A stretch of 64,000 bases of DNA from Paraoerskovia marina DSM 21750 (lineage in GTDB: Bacteria; Actinomycetota; Actinomycetes; Actinomycetales; Cellulomonadaceae): assembly GCF_000701465.1 (NCBI RefSeq), contig NZ_JNIY01000006.1, positions 124,001 through 188,000 of the forward strand, written 5' to 3'. This document shows positions 7,628 to 16,469 of this stretch, piece by piece. The notes under the pieces are model-generated. The model had not been told where the DNA came from and ran no database searches. It was given only the letters and a program-made list of their open reading frames with translations. Every line of letters starts with the position of its first letter. Within the stretch, counting starts at the first letter, position 1. Position numbers and translations under genes: made by a program.

Positions 7628-9853
7628 CTACTTGGTCGGTCGCGACAACTTCGAGGGCCACCACGTCCGGTCACCGATGTCGTGCACCAGGGCGGGCACG
7701 AGCAGGGATCGGACCACGAGCGTGTCGAGCAGGACGCCGAACGACACGATGAACGCCAGCTGGGCGAGGAAGAGCAGCGGGATGACTCCGAGAGCGGCGA
7801 ACGTCGCGGCGAGCACCACGCCCGCCGACGTGATCACGGAACCCGTGACCGCGAGCGCCCGCAGCACCCCCGCCCTCGTCCCGATCTTGATCGACTCCTC
7901 CCGCACCCGGGTCATGAGGAAGATCGAGTAGTCGACACCGAGCGCGACCAGGAAGCAGAACGCGAAGAGCGGCACGGAGGGGTCAGCCCCCGGGAACTCG
8001 AAGACCTTGTCGAAGATGACGGCCGAGAACCCGAGCGCCGCCCCGAACGAGAGGACGTTGGCCGCGATCAGGAGGACCGCGGCAAGAACCGAGCGCAGCA
8101 GGAGCATGAGGATGCCCAGAACCACGAGGAGGACGATCGGGACGATGACCGTGAGGTCCCGCTGCCCGGCGATCTGCGTGTCGAGCCGCTCGGCGGCCGC
8201 GCCGCCGACGAGGACGTCGTCCGAGACCGCGTGGACGTTCTCCCGCAGCACCTCGACGGTCTCGACCGCCTCCTGCGAGTCCGAGGATGCCGTGGTCGTC
8301 ACGTCGATGCGGACACGGTCGTCGACGACGACGACCTCGCCCTCGTCCGCCTGGCCCGGGGCGGTGCTCTCGGCGTCCGTCACGGGCACGGCGCTCTCGA
8401 CGCCGTCGGTCTCCTCGGCGGCGGCGACCACCGCGTCCAGGTCGTCGGCGGGTGCGATGACGGTGGCGGGCTGCGCGGAGACGCTGTCGAAGTGGTCCTC
8501 GATGACGTCCTGACCGTCGACGGAGTCGACCTGGGTCAGGAAGACCTCGTCGTCGCCCGTGCCGGTCGCATCCAGCATCGGGATGAACGCGGACAGGCCC
8601 ACGAGGACGGCGGCGGTCGTGATCCACACGGGGCGGGCGTGCCGGCCGACGAACGTGGCGACGCGGGACCAGACACCGTGCCCCTCGACGGAGACGGTGT
8701 TCTCGTCGCCGCTGACATCCTCGTCGGGCTCTGCCGGTCCGACGTACTTCGGTTTGCTCGGCCAGAAGATGCCACGGGACTTCTGCCCACCGATCACCAG
8801 GAGGGCGGGCAGGAAGGTGAGCGCTGCGATGAACGCTGCGGCGATCCCGATGGCCGCCACCGGGCCGAGCGAGCGGTTGGACGCGAGGTCCGAGAAGAGC
8901 AGGCAGAGCAGACCGGCGATCACGGTGCCGGCGCTGGCGGCGATCGGCTCGATCGAGGCCCGGACGGCCTGACGAAGCGCGTCGAAGGTGGACCGGGTGT
9001 GCACCAGCTCCTCGCGATATCTCGCCACGACGAGCAGCGAGTAGTCGACGGCGGCGCCGACGACGAGGATCGAGAGGATTCCCTGGGACTGTCCGTTCAG
9101 GACGAGCACGTCGTTCGCGGCCAGCTGGTAGACGACGAGTCCGGCGAGGCTGAGGGCGAGGACGGCGGTGAGGATCACCATGAACGGCAGGATCGGTGAC
9201 CGGTAGACGACGGCCAGGATCACGAGGACCGCGATGAGCGCGACCAGGAGCAGCACCGTGTCGATCCCGCCGAACGCGGTCACGAGGTCGGCCACGAACC
9301 CGGCCGGACCGGTGACCCACGAGTCGAGTCCGGCGTCGGACAGCTCGGGCTGGGCGTCCCGCAGGGCCGCGACGACGGCGTCCGTGATCGAGGTCTCGTC
9401 CTCGCCGATCGACGTGTCCGCCTGGGCTGCGTCGATCGACACGATCGCCAGCATGGCCTCGCCGTCCTCCGAGGGGAAGGCGACGGAGTCCGTCGTCAGC
9501 ACGTCGCCGACGGTCGAGGGCTCGTCGTCGAGCGCCCCCTCGAGGGGAAGGTCGGCGATCGCCGCGGTCCAGGCCTGCACCGCGCCGATCTGGCTCTCGT
9601 CGAGCGTTCCACCGTCCTGGGCCTCGACCGCGACGAGCGCGGGCAGCGAGTCGGAGTCGACGAACGCGGACGCCTCGTCGGCAGCCTGCGTGGACTCGGC
9701 GGACTCCGGGAGGAACGCGGAGGCGTCGTTCGTCTGGACGGATCCCAGCTTCCCCTGGGCCTGTCCACCCACCGCCCCGACGGCGAGCCACGCCCCCAGA
9801 ACTGCGAGAATGATCAGACCACGGAATATCCCCCGGCGGGATTCGCTCAGCAT
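7628..9853 (-). CDS. MMPL/RND family transporter
   Basis: A 741-residue member of the MMPL (RND superfamily) exporters. It has two homologous halves, each a single helix, a large extracytoplasmic domain and a cluster of helices. The first helix is at about residues 10-30. Each half carries the RND-type helix motif: DYSLLVVARYREEL and DYSIFLMTRVREES, whose Asp residues are thought to relay protons. In other Actinobacteria such proteins export lipids, surfactants or drugs. It starts only 24 bases from the divergent MarR-type gene, which suggests that regulator controls it. Substrate unknown. Confidence 0.9.
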   Translation of the reverse strand: MLSESRRGIFRGLIILAVLGAWLAVGAVGGQAQGKLGSVQTNDASAFLPESAESTQAADEASAFVDSDSLPALVAVEAQDGGTLDESQIGAVQAWTAAIADLPLEGALDDEPSTVGDVLTTDSVAFPSEDGEAMLAIVSIDAAQADTSIGEDETSITDAVVAALRDAQPELSDAGLDSWVTGPAGFVADLVTAFGGIDTVLLLVALIAVLVILAVVYRSPILPFMVILTAVLALSLAGLVVYQLAANDVLVLNGQSQGILSILVVGAAVDYSLLVVARYREELVHTRSTFDALRQAVRASIEPIAASAGTVIAGLLCLLFSDLASNRSLGPVAAIGIAAAFIAALTFLPALLVIGGQKSRGIFWPSKPKYVGPAEPDEDVSGDENTVSVEGHGVWSRVATFVGRHARPVWITTAAVLVGLSAFIPMLDATGTGDDEVFLTQVDSVDGQDVIEDHFDSVSAQPATVIAPADDLDAVVAAAEETDGVESAVPVTDAESTAPGQADEGEVVVVDDRVRIDVTTTASSDSQEAVETVEVLRENVHAVSDDVLVGGAAAERLDTQIAGQRDLTVIVPIVLLVVLGILMLLLRSVLAAVLLIAANVLSFGAALGFSAVIFDKVFEFPGADPSVPLFAFCFLVALGVDYSIFLMTRVREESIKIGTRAGVLRALAVTGSVITSAGVVLAATFAALGVIPLLFLAQLAFIVSFGVLLDTLVVRSLLVPALVHDIGDRTWWPSKLSRPTK

Positions 9854-9877
9854 GCTTAGTATCTTGGAGGAAGGGAG

Positions 9878-10372
9878 GTGCCCACCGCAACCGCGGGGCG
9901 CGACACGATGGACTCAGGGACGACGGGCAACGGCCCCATGGAGACCTGGCCGACAGGCAGGCTCCTCTCACACGTGACCCGCCGCGTCGAGCGCGAGTGG
10001 AACGCCCACCTCGCGGGCTGGAGCCTCAACCACGCCAGCTTCCCCGTGCTCATGCACCTGTTGCGGGGCACGATGTCCCAGCGCGAGCTCGCTGAACGCA
10101 ACGGCGTCACCGAGCAGACCATGAGCAGGATCGTCGATCGCCTGGACCGGCACGGGCACGTCACCCGCGAGCTCGACCCGGCCGACCATCGACGCCGGGT
10201 CGTCACGATCACCCCGGCCGGCAGGACCGCCGCGTTCGCCGCCGCGGAACCCCGGGCGAGCGACCGGATCTCGTCCCGCGGCCTCGACACCGAGCAGATC
10301 GCCGCGCTGAGGGGTCTCCTGATCCAGATGGCGACGGTGGACACCCGCGACGAGGACGGCGAGGAGCGCTAG
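9878..10372 (+). CDS. MarR family transcriptional regulator
   Basis: A 164-residue winged-helix MarR regulator. The recognition region reads MSQRELAERNGVTEQTMSRIVDRLDRHGHVTRELDPADHRRRVVTITPAG in the genome, with the DxRRR wing typical of the family (seen here as DPADHRRR). The GTG at 9878 follows GGAGG at 9866-9870 with 7-base spacing. The divergent arrangement with the MMPL exporter is the classic MarR set-up, where ligand binding releases repression of an efflux gene. With only 24 bases between the two starts, promoters and operators must overlap the coding ends, or one start is further in. lipB follows after 9 bases. Confidence 0.88.
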   Translation: MPTATAGRDTMDSGTTGNGPMETWPTGRLLSHVTRRVEREWNAHLAGWSLNHASFPVLMHLLRGTMSQRELAERNGVTEQTMSRIVDRLDRHGHVTRELDPADHRRRVVTITPAGRTAAFAAAEPRASDRISSRGLDTEQIAALRGLLIQMATVDTRDEDGEER

Positions 10373-10381
10373 CCTCGGCTC

Positions 10382-11032
10382 GTGGAGTTTCGCGATCTCG
10401 ACCTCGGAACACGCCTCGTCGACTACCACGAGGCGTGGGCGCTCCAGCGCGAGGTGCACGAGGCCGTCGTCGCCCGCACGTCACCCGCCACCGTCCTGCT
10501 CGTCGAGCACGCGGCCGTCTACACCGCCGGCCGGCGGACCCACAGGGCGGAGCGACCCACGGACGGGACACCCGTCGTCGACGTCGACCGCGGGGGCAAG
10601 ATCACCTGGCACGGGCCCGGTCAGCTCGTCGCGTACCCGATCGTCCCCCTCCCCGAACCTGTCGACGTCGTCGCCTACGTCCGCGCCCTCGAGGACGCCG
10701 TCGCGTCGGTCTGCGCGGGCTACGGCGTCGAGACGATCCGGGTCGAGGGACGCAGCGGGGTCTGGTGCGCGGCCGACGGGATCCGCCGCGCACGGAAGGT
10801 GTGTGCCGTCGGCGTACGCGTCGCACGCGGCGTGACGATGCACGGACTCGCCCTCAACTGCTCCCCCGACCTCGGCGAGTTCTCGGCCATCGTCCCCTGC
10901 GGCATCTCCGACGCGGACGTCACGTCGCTGAGCGCCGAGGTCGGGCGGCGGATCGAGACGACCGACGTGCGGCCTCACCTGGAGGCGGCGCTGCGGGAGC
11001 ACCTACCGGTGGTGCGCGAGGCGGTATCCTGA
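10382..11032 (+). CDS. lipB: Lipoyl(octanoyl) transferase
   Basis: Moves octanoyl from acyl carrier protein to the lipoyl-domain lysine of E2 and related subunits, the first step of lipoate assembly. The 216-residue length is normal. Family motifs are [18 protein letters not shown], the catalytic Lys in [27 protein letters not shown] with the catalytic Cys, and SDADVTSL. The start is GTG at 10382. It lies 9 bases after the MarR gene. The usual partner lipA is 1.4 kb downstream, separated by an MFS transporter gene. Its protein substrate is encoded at 2340-4085. Confidence 0.95.
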   Translation: MEFRDLDLGTRLVDYHEAWALQREVHEAVVARTSPATVLLVEHAAVYTAGRRTHRAERPTDGTPVVDVDRGGKITWHGPGQLVAYPIVPLPEPVDVVAYVRALEDAVASVCAGYGVETIRVEGRSGVWCAADGIRRARKVCAVGVRVARGVTMHGLALNCSPDLGEFSAIVPCGISDADVTSLSAEVGRRIETTDVRPHLEAALREHLPVVREAVS

Positions 11033-11104
11033 AGGCCTAGGGTCACGTGCGTGTCGGAGATCGGGAGGGTCGACACGCTCTTCAGTGAATCCTCAGGACC
11101 CCTC

Positions 11105-12352
11105 ATGACGCGGACCCCCGCCCCCACGCACGCCGACAACACCACGATGCGCGCGGCCTACGCCGAGCTGCCCGCCCTCGCCGGACGTGCCTTCCTCCCC
11201 ATCGCGTTCGTCGCGCGGCTCCCCTTCTCCATGATCGCCATCGGCGTCATGCTGCTCGTCACGGACGCGACCGGGTCGATCGCGACCGGCGGCATCGCGT
11301 CGGCCGCGAGCGCCCTCGGCACCGCGGTCGGCGGTCCCACGCAGGGCGCGCTCGCTGACCGGTTCGGCCAGCGGGTCGTCCTCCTCGTCTCGGTCCCCGC
11401 GCAGACGCTGGCCCTCGTGGCGCTCGTCGTGACGGTGTCGCGGGGCGAGATCTCCACGGCCCTCGTCGCCGCCGCCCTCGCGGGCGCCCTCGCACCGCAG
11501 ATCGGCCCGCTCGCACGCGGACGCTGGATGGGGATGGCCCGCGGGAAGCCCCGGGCGCTCGCCGCCGCGATGAGCTACGAGAGCACGGCGGACGAGGTGT
11601 CGTTCGTCCTCGGCCCGGCGCTCGTGGGCATCCTGTCCGCGGCCGCGTCGCCGTCGGCCGCGCTGCTGACGGCAGCCGCCGTCACCCTCGTGTTCGGCCT
11701 CGCGTTCGCGCTCCACCCGACGGCGGACGCGGCGCGGACGCACCGGCTCGCGGGTGCCGTGCATCCCGGGTCCTCGGGAGTGCGGGCGCTGCTTCCCCTG
11801 GCGGTGCCCGTCGTGGGGATGATGGCCATGGGGGCGTTCTTCGGCAGCACTCAGGCCGCCGTCACGGCGTTCACCCGCGAGGCCGGCTCCCCCGACGCCG
11901 CCGGCCTCGTCTACGCCGTGATGGGTCTCGGCTCGGCCGTGACCGCGCTCGCCACCGTCGCACTGCCCGACAGCCTGAGCCAGCGGGGCCGGTGGATCGC
12001 GTTCTCCGCCGGGCTGTCCGTGCTCGCGGTGGCGACCGCGGGCCTGGCCACAGGCGTCGGGATCGCCGGGCTGTCCGTCTCCCTGCTGCTTCTCGGGCTG
12101 TTCGTCGGGCCCGTGATGGTCACGATCTTCACCGTCGGGAGCAACCGTGCGCCGGTCGGCCGCGGTGCCGTCGCGATGACGTCGCTCGCCAGCGCGAACG
12201 TCGTCGGTGTCGCCGCCGGCTCGGCCGTCGGCGGCATCGCCGGGGAGTCGTCCGGAGCCACCGCGGCCTTCTGGATCCCGGCGCTGTGCGCCACGGCGCT
12301 GCTCGTCATCGGGGTCGCCTCCCAGAGGCGTCCGCCATCCGGCGCCCGGTGA
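11105..12352 (+). CDS. MFS transporter
   Basis: A 415-residue major facilitator superfamily protein with about 12 predicted membrane helices. The inter-helix 2-3 loop motif appears as GPTQGALADRFGQRVVLL, the typical G-x-x-x-D-R-x-G-R signature. Helices are Ala/Gly/Val rich throughout. I prefer the ATG at 11105 because the alternative GTG 54 bases upstream adds a polar tail, but neither start has a good ribosome-binding site. The substrate is unknown. It lies between lipB and lipA in the same orientation, with 72 and 63 bases on either side. Confidence 0.85.
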   Translation: MTRTPAPTHADNTTMRAAYAELPALAGRAFLPIAFVARLPFSMIAIGVMLLVTDATGSIATGGIASAASALGTAVGGPTQGALADRFGQRVVLLVSVPAQTLALVALVVTVSRGEISTALVAAALAGALAPQIGPLARGRWMGMARGKPRALAAAMSYESTADEVSFVLGPALVGILSAAASPSAALLTAAAVTLVFGLAFALHPTADAARTHRLAGAVHPGSSGVRALLPLAVPVVGMMAMGAFFGSTQAAVTAFTREAGSPDAAGLVYAVMGLGSAVTALATVALPDSLSQRGRWIAFSAGLSVLAVATAGLATGVGIAGLSVSLLLLGLFVGPVMVTIFTVGSNRAPVGRGAVAMTSLASANVVGVAAGSAVGGIAGESSGATAAFWIPALCATALLVIGVASQRRPPSGAR

Positions 12353-12415
12353 ACGTCGGACGCCCGTCTGCCCTAGGGTGGCAACGTCCCGCCGTCCACA
12401 TCCTGGAGCCACCGA

Positions 12416-13420
12416 GTGACCATCGCACCCGAGGGTCGGCGCATGCTGCGCGTCGAGGCCCGCAACGCCGAGACCCCCATCGAGAAGAAGCCGTCGTGGA
12501 TCAAGACGAAGGCAACGATGGGACCGGAGTACAACGAGCTCAAGAGCCTGGTGAAGTCCGGCGGGCTCCACACCGTGTGCGAGGAGGCGGGCTGTCCCAA
12601 CATCTTCGAGTGCTGGGAGGACCGGGAGGCCACGTTCCTCATCGGCGGTGACCAGTGCACGCGACGGTGCGACTTCTGCCAGATCGACACCGGCAAGCCC
12701 GCGGAGTTCGACCGTGACGAGCCCCGCCGCGTCGCAGAGTCCGTCCAGCAGATGGGCCTGAAGTACTCGACCATCACGGGCGTCGCACGCGACGACCTTC
12801 CCGACGGCGGTGCGTGGCTCTACGCCGAGACGGTCCGGCAGATCCATGCGCTCAACCCGGGCACCGGCGTCGAGCTCCTCATCCCCGACTTCAACGCGAT
12901 CCCCGAGCTGCTCGACGAGGTCAACGCCTCCCGCCCCGAGGTCCTGGCGCACAACGTCGAGACCGTCCCGCGCCTGTTCAAGCAGGTTCGACCCGCGTTC
13001 CGGTACGAGCGCTCACTCTCGGTGCTAACCGCGGCGCGCGACGCGGGGCTCGTTACCAAGTCGAACCTCATCATGGGCATGGGCGAGACGATGGAGGAGT
13101 CGAAGTCGTTCCTGCGCGACCTGCACGACGCAGGCTGCGATCTGATCACGATCACGCAGTACCTGCGCCCGTCGGTGCGGCACCACCCGGTGGACCGCTG
13201 GGTTCGCCCCGAGGAGTTCGTCGAGCTCTCCGACGAGGCCGAGAAGATCGGCTTCCTCGGCGTGATGGCAGGGCCGCTCGTGCGATCCTCCTACCGGGCC
13301 GGACGCCTGTGGGGCCAGGCGATGACCAAGCGCGGGGAGAAGATCCCCGACGCCCTGGCACACCTCGGAGAACCGACCACCGCGCGCCAGGAGGCCTCTG
13401 CCCTCCTCGCACCCCGGTAG
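12416..13420 (+). CDS. lipA: Lipoyl synthase
   Basis: Radical-SAM enzyme that inserts two sulfurs into protein-bound octanoyl groups. The 334-residue sequence has the auxiliary cluster motif [12 protein letters not shown], the radical-SAM motif CTRRCDFCQ, and the C-terminal RSSYRAG whose Ser binds the auxiliary cluster. GTG at 12416 follows GGAG at 12404-12408. With lipB it completes endogenous lipoylation of the E2 protein encoded in the same window. The DUF4191 gene follows 11 bases after the stop, so the two are probably cotranscribed. Confidence 0.97.
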   Translation: MTIAPEGRRMLRVEARNAETPIEKKPSWIKTKATMGPEYNELKSLVKSGGLHTVCEEAGCPNIFECWEDREATFLIGGDQCTRRCDFCQIDTGKPAEFDRDEPRRVAESVQQMGLKYSTITGVARDDLPDGGAWLYAETVRQIHALNPGTGVELLIPDFNAIPELLDEVNASRPEVLAHNVETVPRLFKQVRPAFRYERSLSVLTAARDAGLVTKSNLIMGMGETMEESKSFLRDLHDAGCDLITITQYLRPSVRHHPVDRWVRPEEFVELSDEAEKIGFLGVMAGPLVRSSYRAGRLWGQAMTKRGEKIPDALAHLGEPTTARQEASALLAPR

Positions 13421-13431
13421 ACTCTCGTCCC

Positions 13432-14160
13432 ATGGCCCGCAAGAAGAACGACGTCGGCGCGCCCGACGAGCCGAAGCCGAAGAAGGTCAAGAAGCAACGC
13501 TGGTACCACCAGGTGTGGGCCGCGTACAAGATGACCCGTCGCAGCGACCCGACGGTGACGTGGATGATGCTCGCCGCGTTCGTCGGCGTGATGGTCGTCG
13601 CGCTCGTCATCGGGCTGCTCTGGGGCCACCCGATCTACATGTCCCTCGTCGGACTGCCGTTCGGTCTCCTCGCCGCGATGTTCATCCTGACGCGACGTGC
13701 CGAACGTGCCGCGTACCAGCAGATCGAGGGCCAGCCCGGGGCCGCGCGCTCGGCGCTCGGCACGATCCGCCGCGGCTGGTCGTTCGACGAGGAGCCGGTG
13801 GCGGTCGACCCGCGGACGCGCGACACCGTCTTCCGCGGCGTCGGCAAGGCCGGCGTCGTCCTCGTCACGGAGGGGCCGCCGTCGCGCGCCTCGAAGCTCG
13901 CGGACAAGGAGCGACGCCGGATCTCCCGCGTGCTGCCCAACGTCCCGATCACCGTGCTCCAGTGCGGCAACGCGGAGGACCAGATCCCCCTGCCCAAGAT
14001 CGCGCGTTCCGTGCAGAAGCTCCGTCCGAAGCTGACCAAGGCCGAGGTCGGCGAGGTCATGAAGCGCCTCAACGCCCTCGGTGCCACGCGCCCGCCGATC
14101 CCCAAGGGCATCGACCCGATGCGTGCCCGCCCCGACCGCAAGGGGATGCGCGGCCGCTGA
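13432..14160 (+). CDS. DUF4191 family membrane protein
   Basis: A 242-residue actinobacterial protein of the DUF4191 family. The N-terminus is strongly basic (MARKKN... KPKKVKKQRW), followed by two adjacent membrane helices at about residues 42-82. The soluble C-terminal domain (RAAYQQIEGQPGAARSALGTIRRGW onward) is also basic. Start ATG at 13432 gives the family's usual length. The position directly after lipA is conserved in Actinobacteria (Rv2219 in M. tuberculosis). No function is established to my knowledge; a role tied to membrane or envelope is only a guess from topology. A 24-bp hairpin follows the stop. Confidence 0.88.
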   Translation: MARKKNDVGAPDEPKPKKVKKQRWYHQVWAAYKMTRRSDPTVTWMMLAAFVGVMVVALVIGLLWGHPIYMSLVGLPFGLLAAMFILTRRAERAAYQQIEGQPGAARSALGTIRRGWSFDEEPVAVDPRTRDTVFRGVGKAGVVLVTEGPPSRASKLADKERRRISRVLPNVPITVLQCGNAEDQIPLPKIARSVQKLRPKLTKAEVGEVMKRLNALGATRPPIPKGIDPMRARPDRKGMRGR

Positions 14161-14174
14161 CCCCGGCCCGCTCC

Positions 14175-14226
14175 CACGTGACAGAGGGCGCACGATGCTC
14201 CGGCATCGTGCGCCCTCTGTCACGTG
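14175..14226. terminator. 24-bp perfect bidirectional hairpin
   Basis: Arms 14175-14198 and 14203-14226 are exact 24-bp reverse complements around a 4-base loop (TCCG). It stands between the convergent DUF4191 and RDD genes, so it can end both transcripts. There is no T-tract. Confidence 0.85.
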
Positions 14227-14245
14227 CGGTCGTCCGCACTCCCCG

Positions 14246-14725
14246 TCAGCGGGTCCGGACCAGCACGGTGCCCGCCGCCTTGTCGTGCAGACCTCGGCCG
14301 TCGGCGTCCCAGACGACGGCGGGGATCACCAGGCAGAGCAGAATCGTCCGGATCGCGGAACGCCCCAGACCGACGGGCCGCCGGCGGTCGACGAGCCTGA
14401 CCACGCGCAGTCCGAAGATCCGGTGTCCGATCGTGCTCCCGATCGAGGCGACGAGCAGCCACGTCGTCACCGCGAAGATTCCGAGCTGGGCGGAGGCCGA
14501 GACCTCGGAGAGCCCCTCCCAGAACCCGAGCCCCTGCGAGACCACCCCCAGGAGGAGGTAGGCGACGAGCGTCGCCGCCGCCCAGTCGACGACCAGTGCG
14601 CCGAGACGCGGGCCGAGCGTCGCCCTGGACCCGGGCCCGCTCTCCGGGAGGCCGAGCCGGTCTGCCGCCCCCGCGCCGGTCGGAACGCCCTCGAGCCAGG
14701 AGCCAAAGTCTTCACGTGATGCCAC
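14246..14725 (-). CDS. RDD family membrane protein
   Basis: A 159-residue RDD-domain protein. The first helix (about residues 41-61) carries [12 protein letters not shown], matching the family's Arg-Asp-Asp positions only in part. A second helix is at about 81-103 and a third at 123-139. The loop motif [14 protein letters not shown] and the closing [15 protein letters not shown] are typical. RDD proteins are small integral membrane proteins; a few are implicated in ion exchange, most are unassigned. It is divergent from glnA, as Rv2219A is from glnA1 in mycobacteria. Confidence 0.88.
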   Translation of the reverse strand: MASREDFGSWLEGVPTGAGAADRLGLPESGPGSRATLGPRLGALVVDWAAATLVAYLLLGVVSQGLGFWEGLSEVSASAQLGIFAVTTWLLVASIGSTIGHRIFGLRVVRLVDRRRPVGLGRSAIRTILLCLVIPAVVWDADGRGLHDKAAGTVLVRTR

Positions 14726-14810
14726 GGTCCAAGCCTAGGCGGTCCGCGACGTGGGCGGTCCTGCGCCGGGACCTGCGGTGCGACGACAATGTCACCCGAA
14801 CCCATGGTTC

Positions 14811-14848
14811 GTAACGTGCCTGAAACATTTGGTACACGCTGGGGAAAC
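14811..14848 (+). promoter_or_regulatory. GlnR-type box upstream of glnA
   Basis: The sequence reads GTAAC-N6-GAAAC-N6-TACAC-N6-GAAAC, two a/b half-site pairs at exact 11-base spacing, as in the actinobacterial GlnR consensus. A TAAGTT hexamer (14859-14864) could be the -10 element, which would put the box around -41, suitable for activation. Spacing and match are seen; GlnR binding is inferred. Confidence 0.72.
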
Positions 14849-14923
14849 TCCCTGCGCATAAGTTCACACCATGGCTTAGGTCGGCCGGCACACGGCTGGC
14901 ACCGTCGATCAAGGAGTATGTGG

Positions 14924-16348
14924 ATGTTCAAGACTGCCGAGGAGGCAATCGCCTTCACGAAGAACGAGGGCGTCGAGTTCGTCGACGTTCGGTTCTGCGA
15001 CCTGCCGGGTGTGATGCAGCACTTCAACATCCCGATCTCACAGTTCGAGGAGTCGGCCTTCACCGACGGGATGATGTTCGACGGCTCGTCGATCCGTGGC
15101 TTCCAGGCCATCCACGAGTCCGACATGAAGCTCATCCCGGACGTCACGTCGGCCTACGTCGACCCGTACCGCAAGCGCAAGACGCTGATCGTGAACTTCT
15201 CGATCGTGGACCCGTTCACCAACGAGGCCTACTCCCGCGACCCGCGCAACATCGCCGCGAAGGCCGAGGCCTACCTCAAGTCGACCGGCATCGCCGACAC
15301 GGCGTTCTTCGCCCCGGAGGCGGAGTTCTACCTCTTCGACGACGTGCGCTTCAAGACCGCGTCGAACGAGTCGTTCTACCACATCGACTCCAACGAGGCG
15401 GCGTGGAACACCGGCCGTGAGGAGGAGGGTGGCAACCTCGGGTACAAGACCCGCTACAAGGGTGGCTACTTCCCCGTCTCGCCCAACGACCAGTTCGCCG
15501 ACCTGCGTGACGAGATGTGCGCGCAGCTCGAGGAGGTCGGGCTCTCGGTCGAGCGCGCGCACCACGAGGTGGGCACCGCCGGTCAGCAGGAGATCAACTA
15601 CCGTTTCAGCACGCTGACCGCGGCGGCCGACGACCTGATGAAGTTCAAGTACGTCATCAAGAACTCGGCATGGGCGGCCGGCAAGTCCGCGACCTTCATG
15701 CCGAAGCCGATCTTCGGCGACAACGGCTCGGGCATGCACTCCCACCAGTCGCTCTGGAAGGACGGCGAGCCGCTGTTCTACGACGAGAAGGGCTACGGCG
15801 GGCTCTCCGACATGGCTCGCTGGTACATCGGCGGTCTGCTGAAGCACGCTCCGTCGCTGCTCGCGTTCACGAACCCGTCGGTGAACTCCTACCACCGCCT
15901 GGTCCCGGGCTACGAGGCTCCGGTCAACCTGGTCTACTCGGCCCGTAACCGCTCGGCCTGCATCCGCATCCCGATCACCGGTGACAACCCGAAGGCCAAG
16001 CGCGTCGAGTTCCGCGTCCCGGACCCCTCGGCGAACCCGTACCTCGCGTTCGCGGCCCAGCTTCTCGCGGGCATCGACGGCATCAAGAACCGCATCGAGC
16101 CGCCGGAGCCGGTCGACAAGGACCTCTACGAGCTGCCCCCGGAGGAGCACGCCGCGATCCAGCAGGTCCCCGCCTCGCTGGGTGAGGCCCTCGACTCCCT
16201 CGAGGCCGACCACGACTTCCTCACGCAGGGTGGCGTCTTCACCGAGGACCTCATCGCGACGTGGATCGACTACAAGCGGACCAACGAGATCGACCCGATC
16301 CGTCTGCGCCCGCACCCGCACGAGTTCGAGCTCTACTACGACATCTGA
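14924..16348 (+). CDS. glnA: Type I glutamine synthetase
   Basis: ATP-dependent condensation of glutamate and ammonia, dodecameric and cytosolic. The 474-residue length is typical of GSI-beta enzymes. Signatures include FDGSSIRGF near the N-terminus, the ATP-binding [17 protein letters not shown] region, and NRSACIRIP. The adenylylation loop is intact: [11 protein letters not shown] with Tyr402 (codon 16127-16129), the target of GlnE encoded opposite. ATG at 14924 is chosen over ATG 14918 because AAGGAG (14911-14916) sits 7 bases before it. The GlnR-type box upstream suggests induction under nitrogen limitation, and a 21-bp-arm hairpin follows the stop. Confidence 0.97.
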   Translation: MFKTAEEAIAFTKNEGVEFVDVRFCDLPGVMQHFNIPISQFEESAFTDGMMFDGSSIRGFQAIHESDMKLIPDVTSAYVDPYRKRKTLIVNFSIVDPFTNEAYSRDPRNIAAKAEAYLKSTGIADTAFFAPEAEFYLFDDVRFKTASNESFYHIDSNEAAWNTGREEEGGNLGYKTRYKGGYFPVSPNDQFADLRDEMCAQLEEVGLSVERAHHEVGTAGQQEINYRFSTLTAAADDLMKFKYVIKNSAWAAGKSATFMPKPIFGDNGSGMHSHQSLWKDGEPLFYDEKGYGGLSDMARWYIGGLLKHAPSLLAFTNPSVNSYHRLVPGYEAPVNLVYSARNRSACIRIPITGDNPKAKRVEFRVPDPSANPYLAFAAQLLAGIDGIKNRIEPPEPVDKDLYELPPEEHAAIQQVPASLGEALDSLEADHDFLTQGGVFTEDLIATWIDYKRTNEIDPIRLRPHPHEFELYYDI

Positions 16349-16383
16349 TCGGACCGCGGTCGCCTGACCGCACCGACGTCGTT

Positions 16384-16425
16384 CGACGACGGCGCCCCTA
16401 CCTGCAGGTAGGGGCGCCGTCGTCG
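16384..16425. terminator. Perfect palindrome, 21-bp arms, after glnA
   Basis: Bases 16384-16425 are a continuous perfect palindrome of 42 bases. As RNA it folds to a long G+C stem with a minimal loop. It separates the convergent glnA and glnE genes and can act on both. Confidence 0.85.
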
Positions 16426-16469
16426 TCTCAGGGGCACCTCGCCGAGCCGACGGGCTCGGTCGAGGACGA

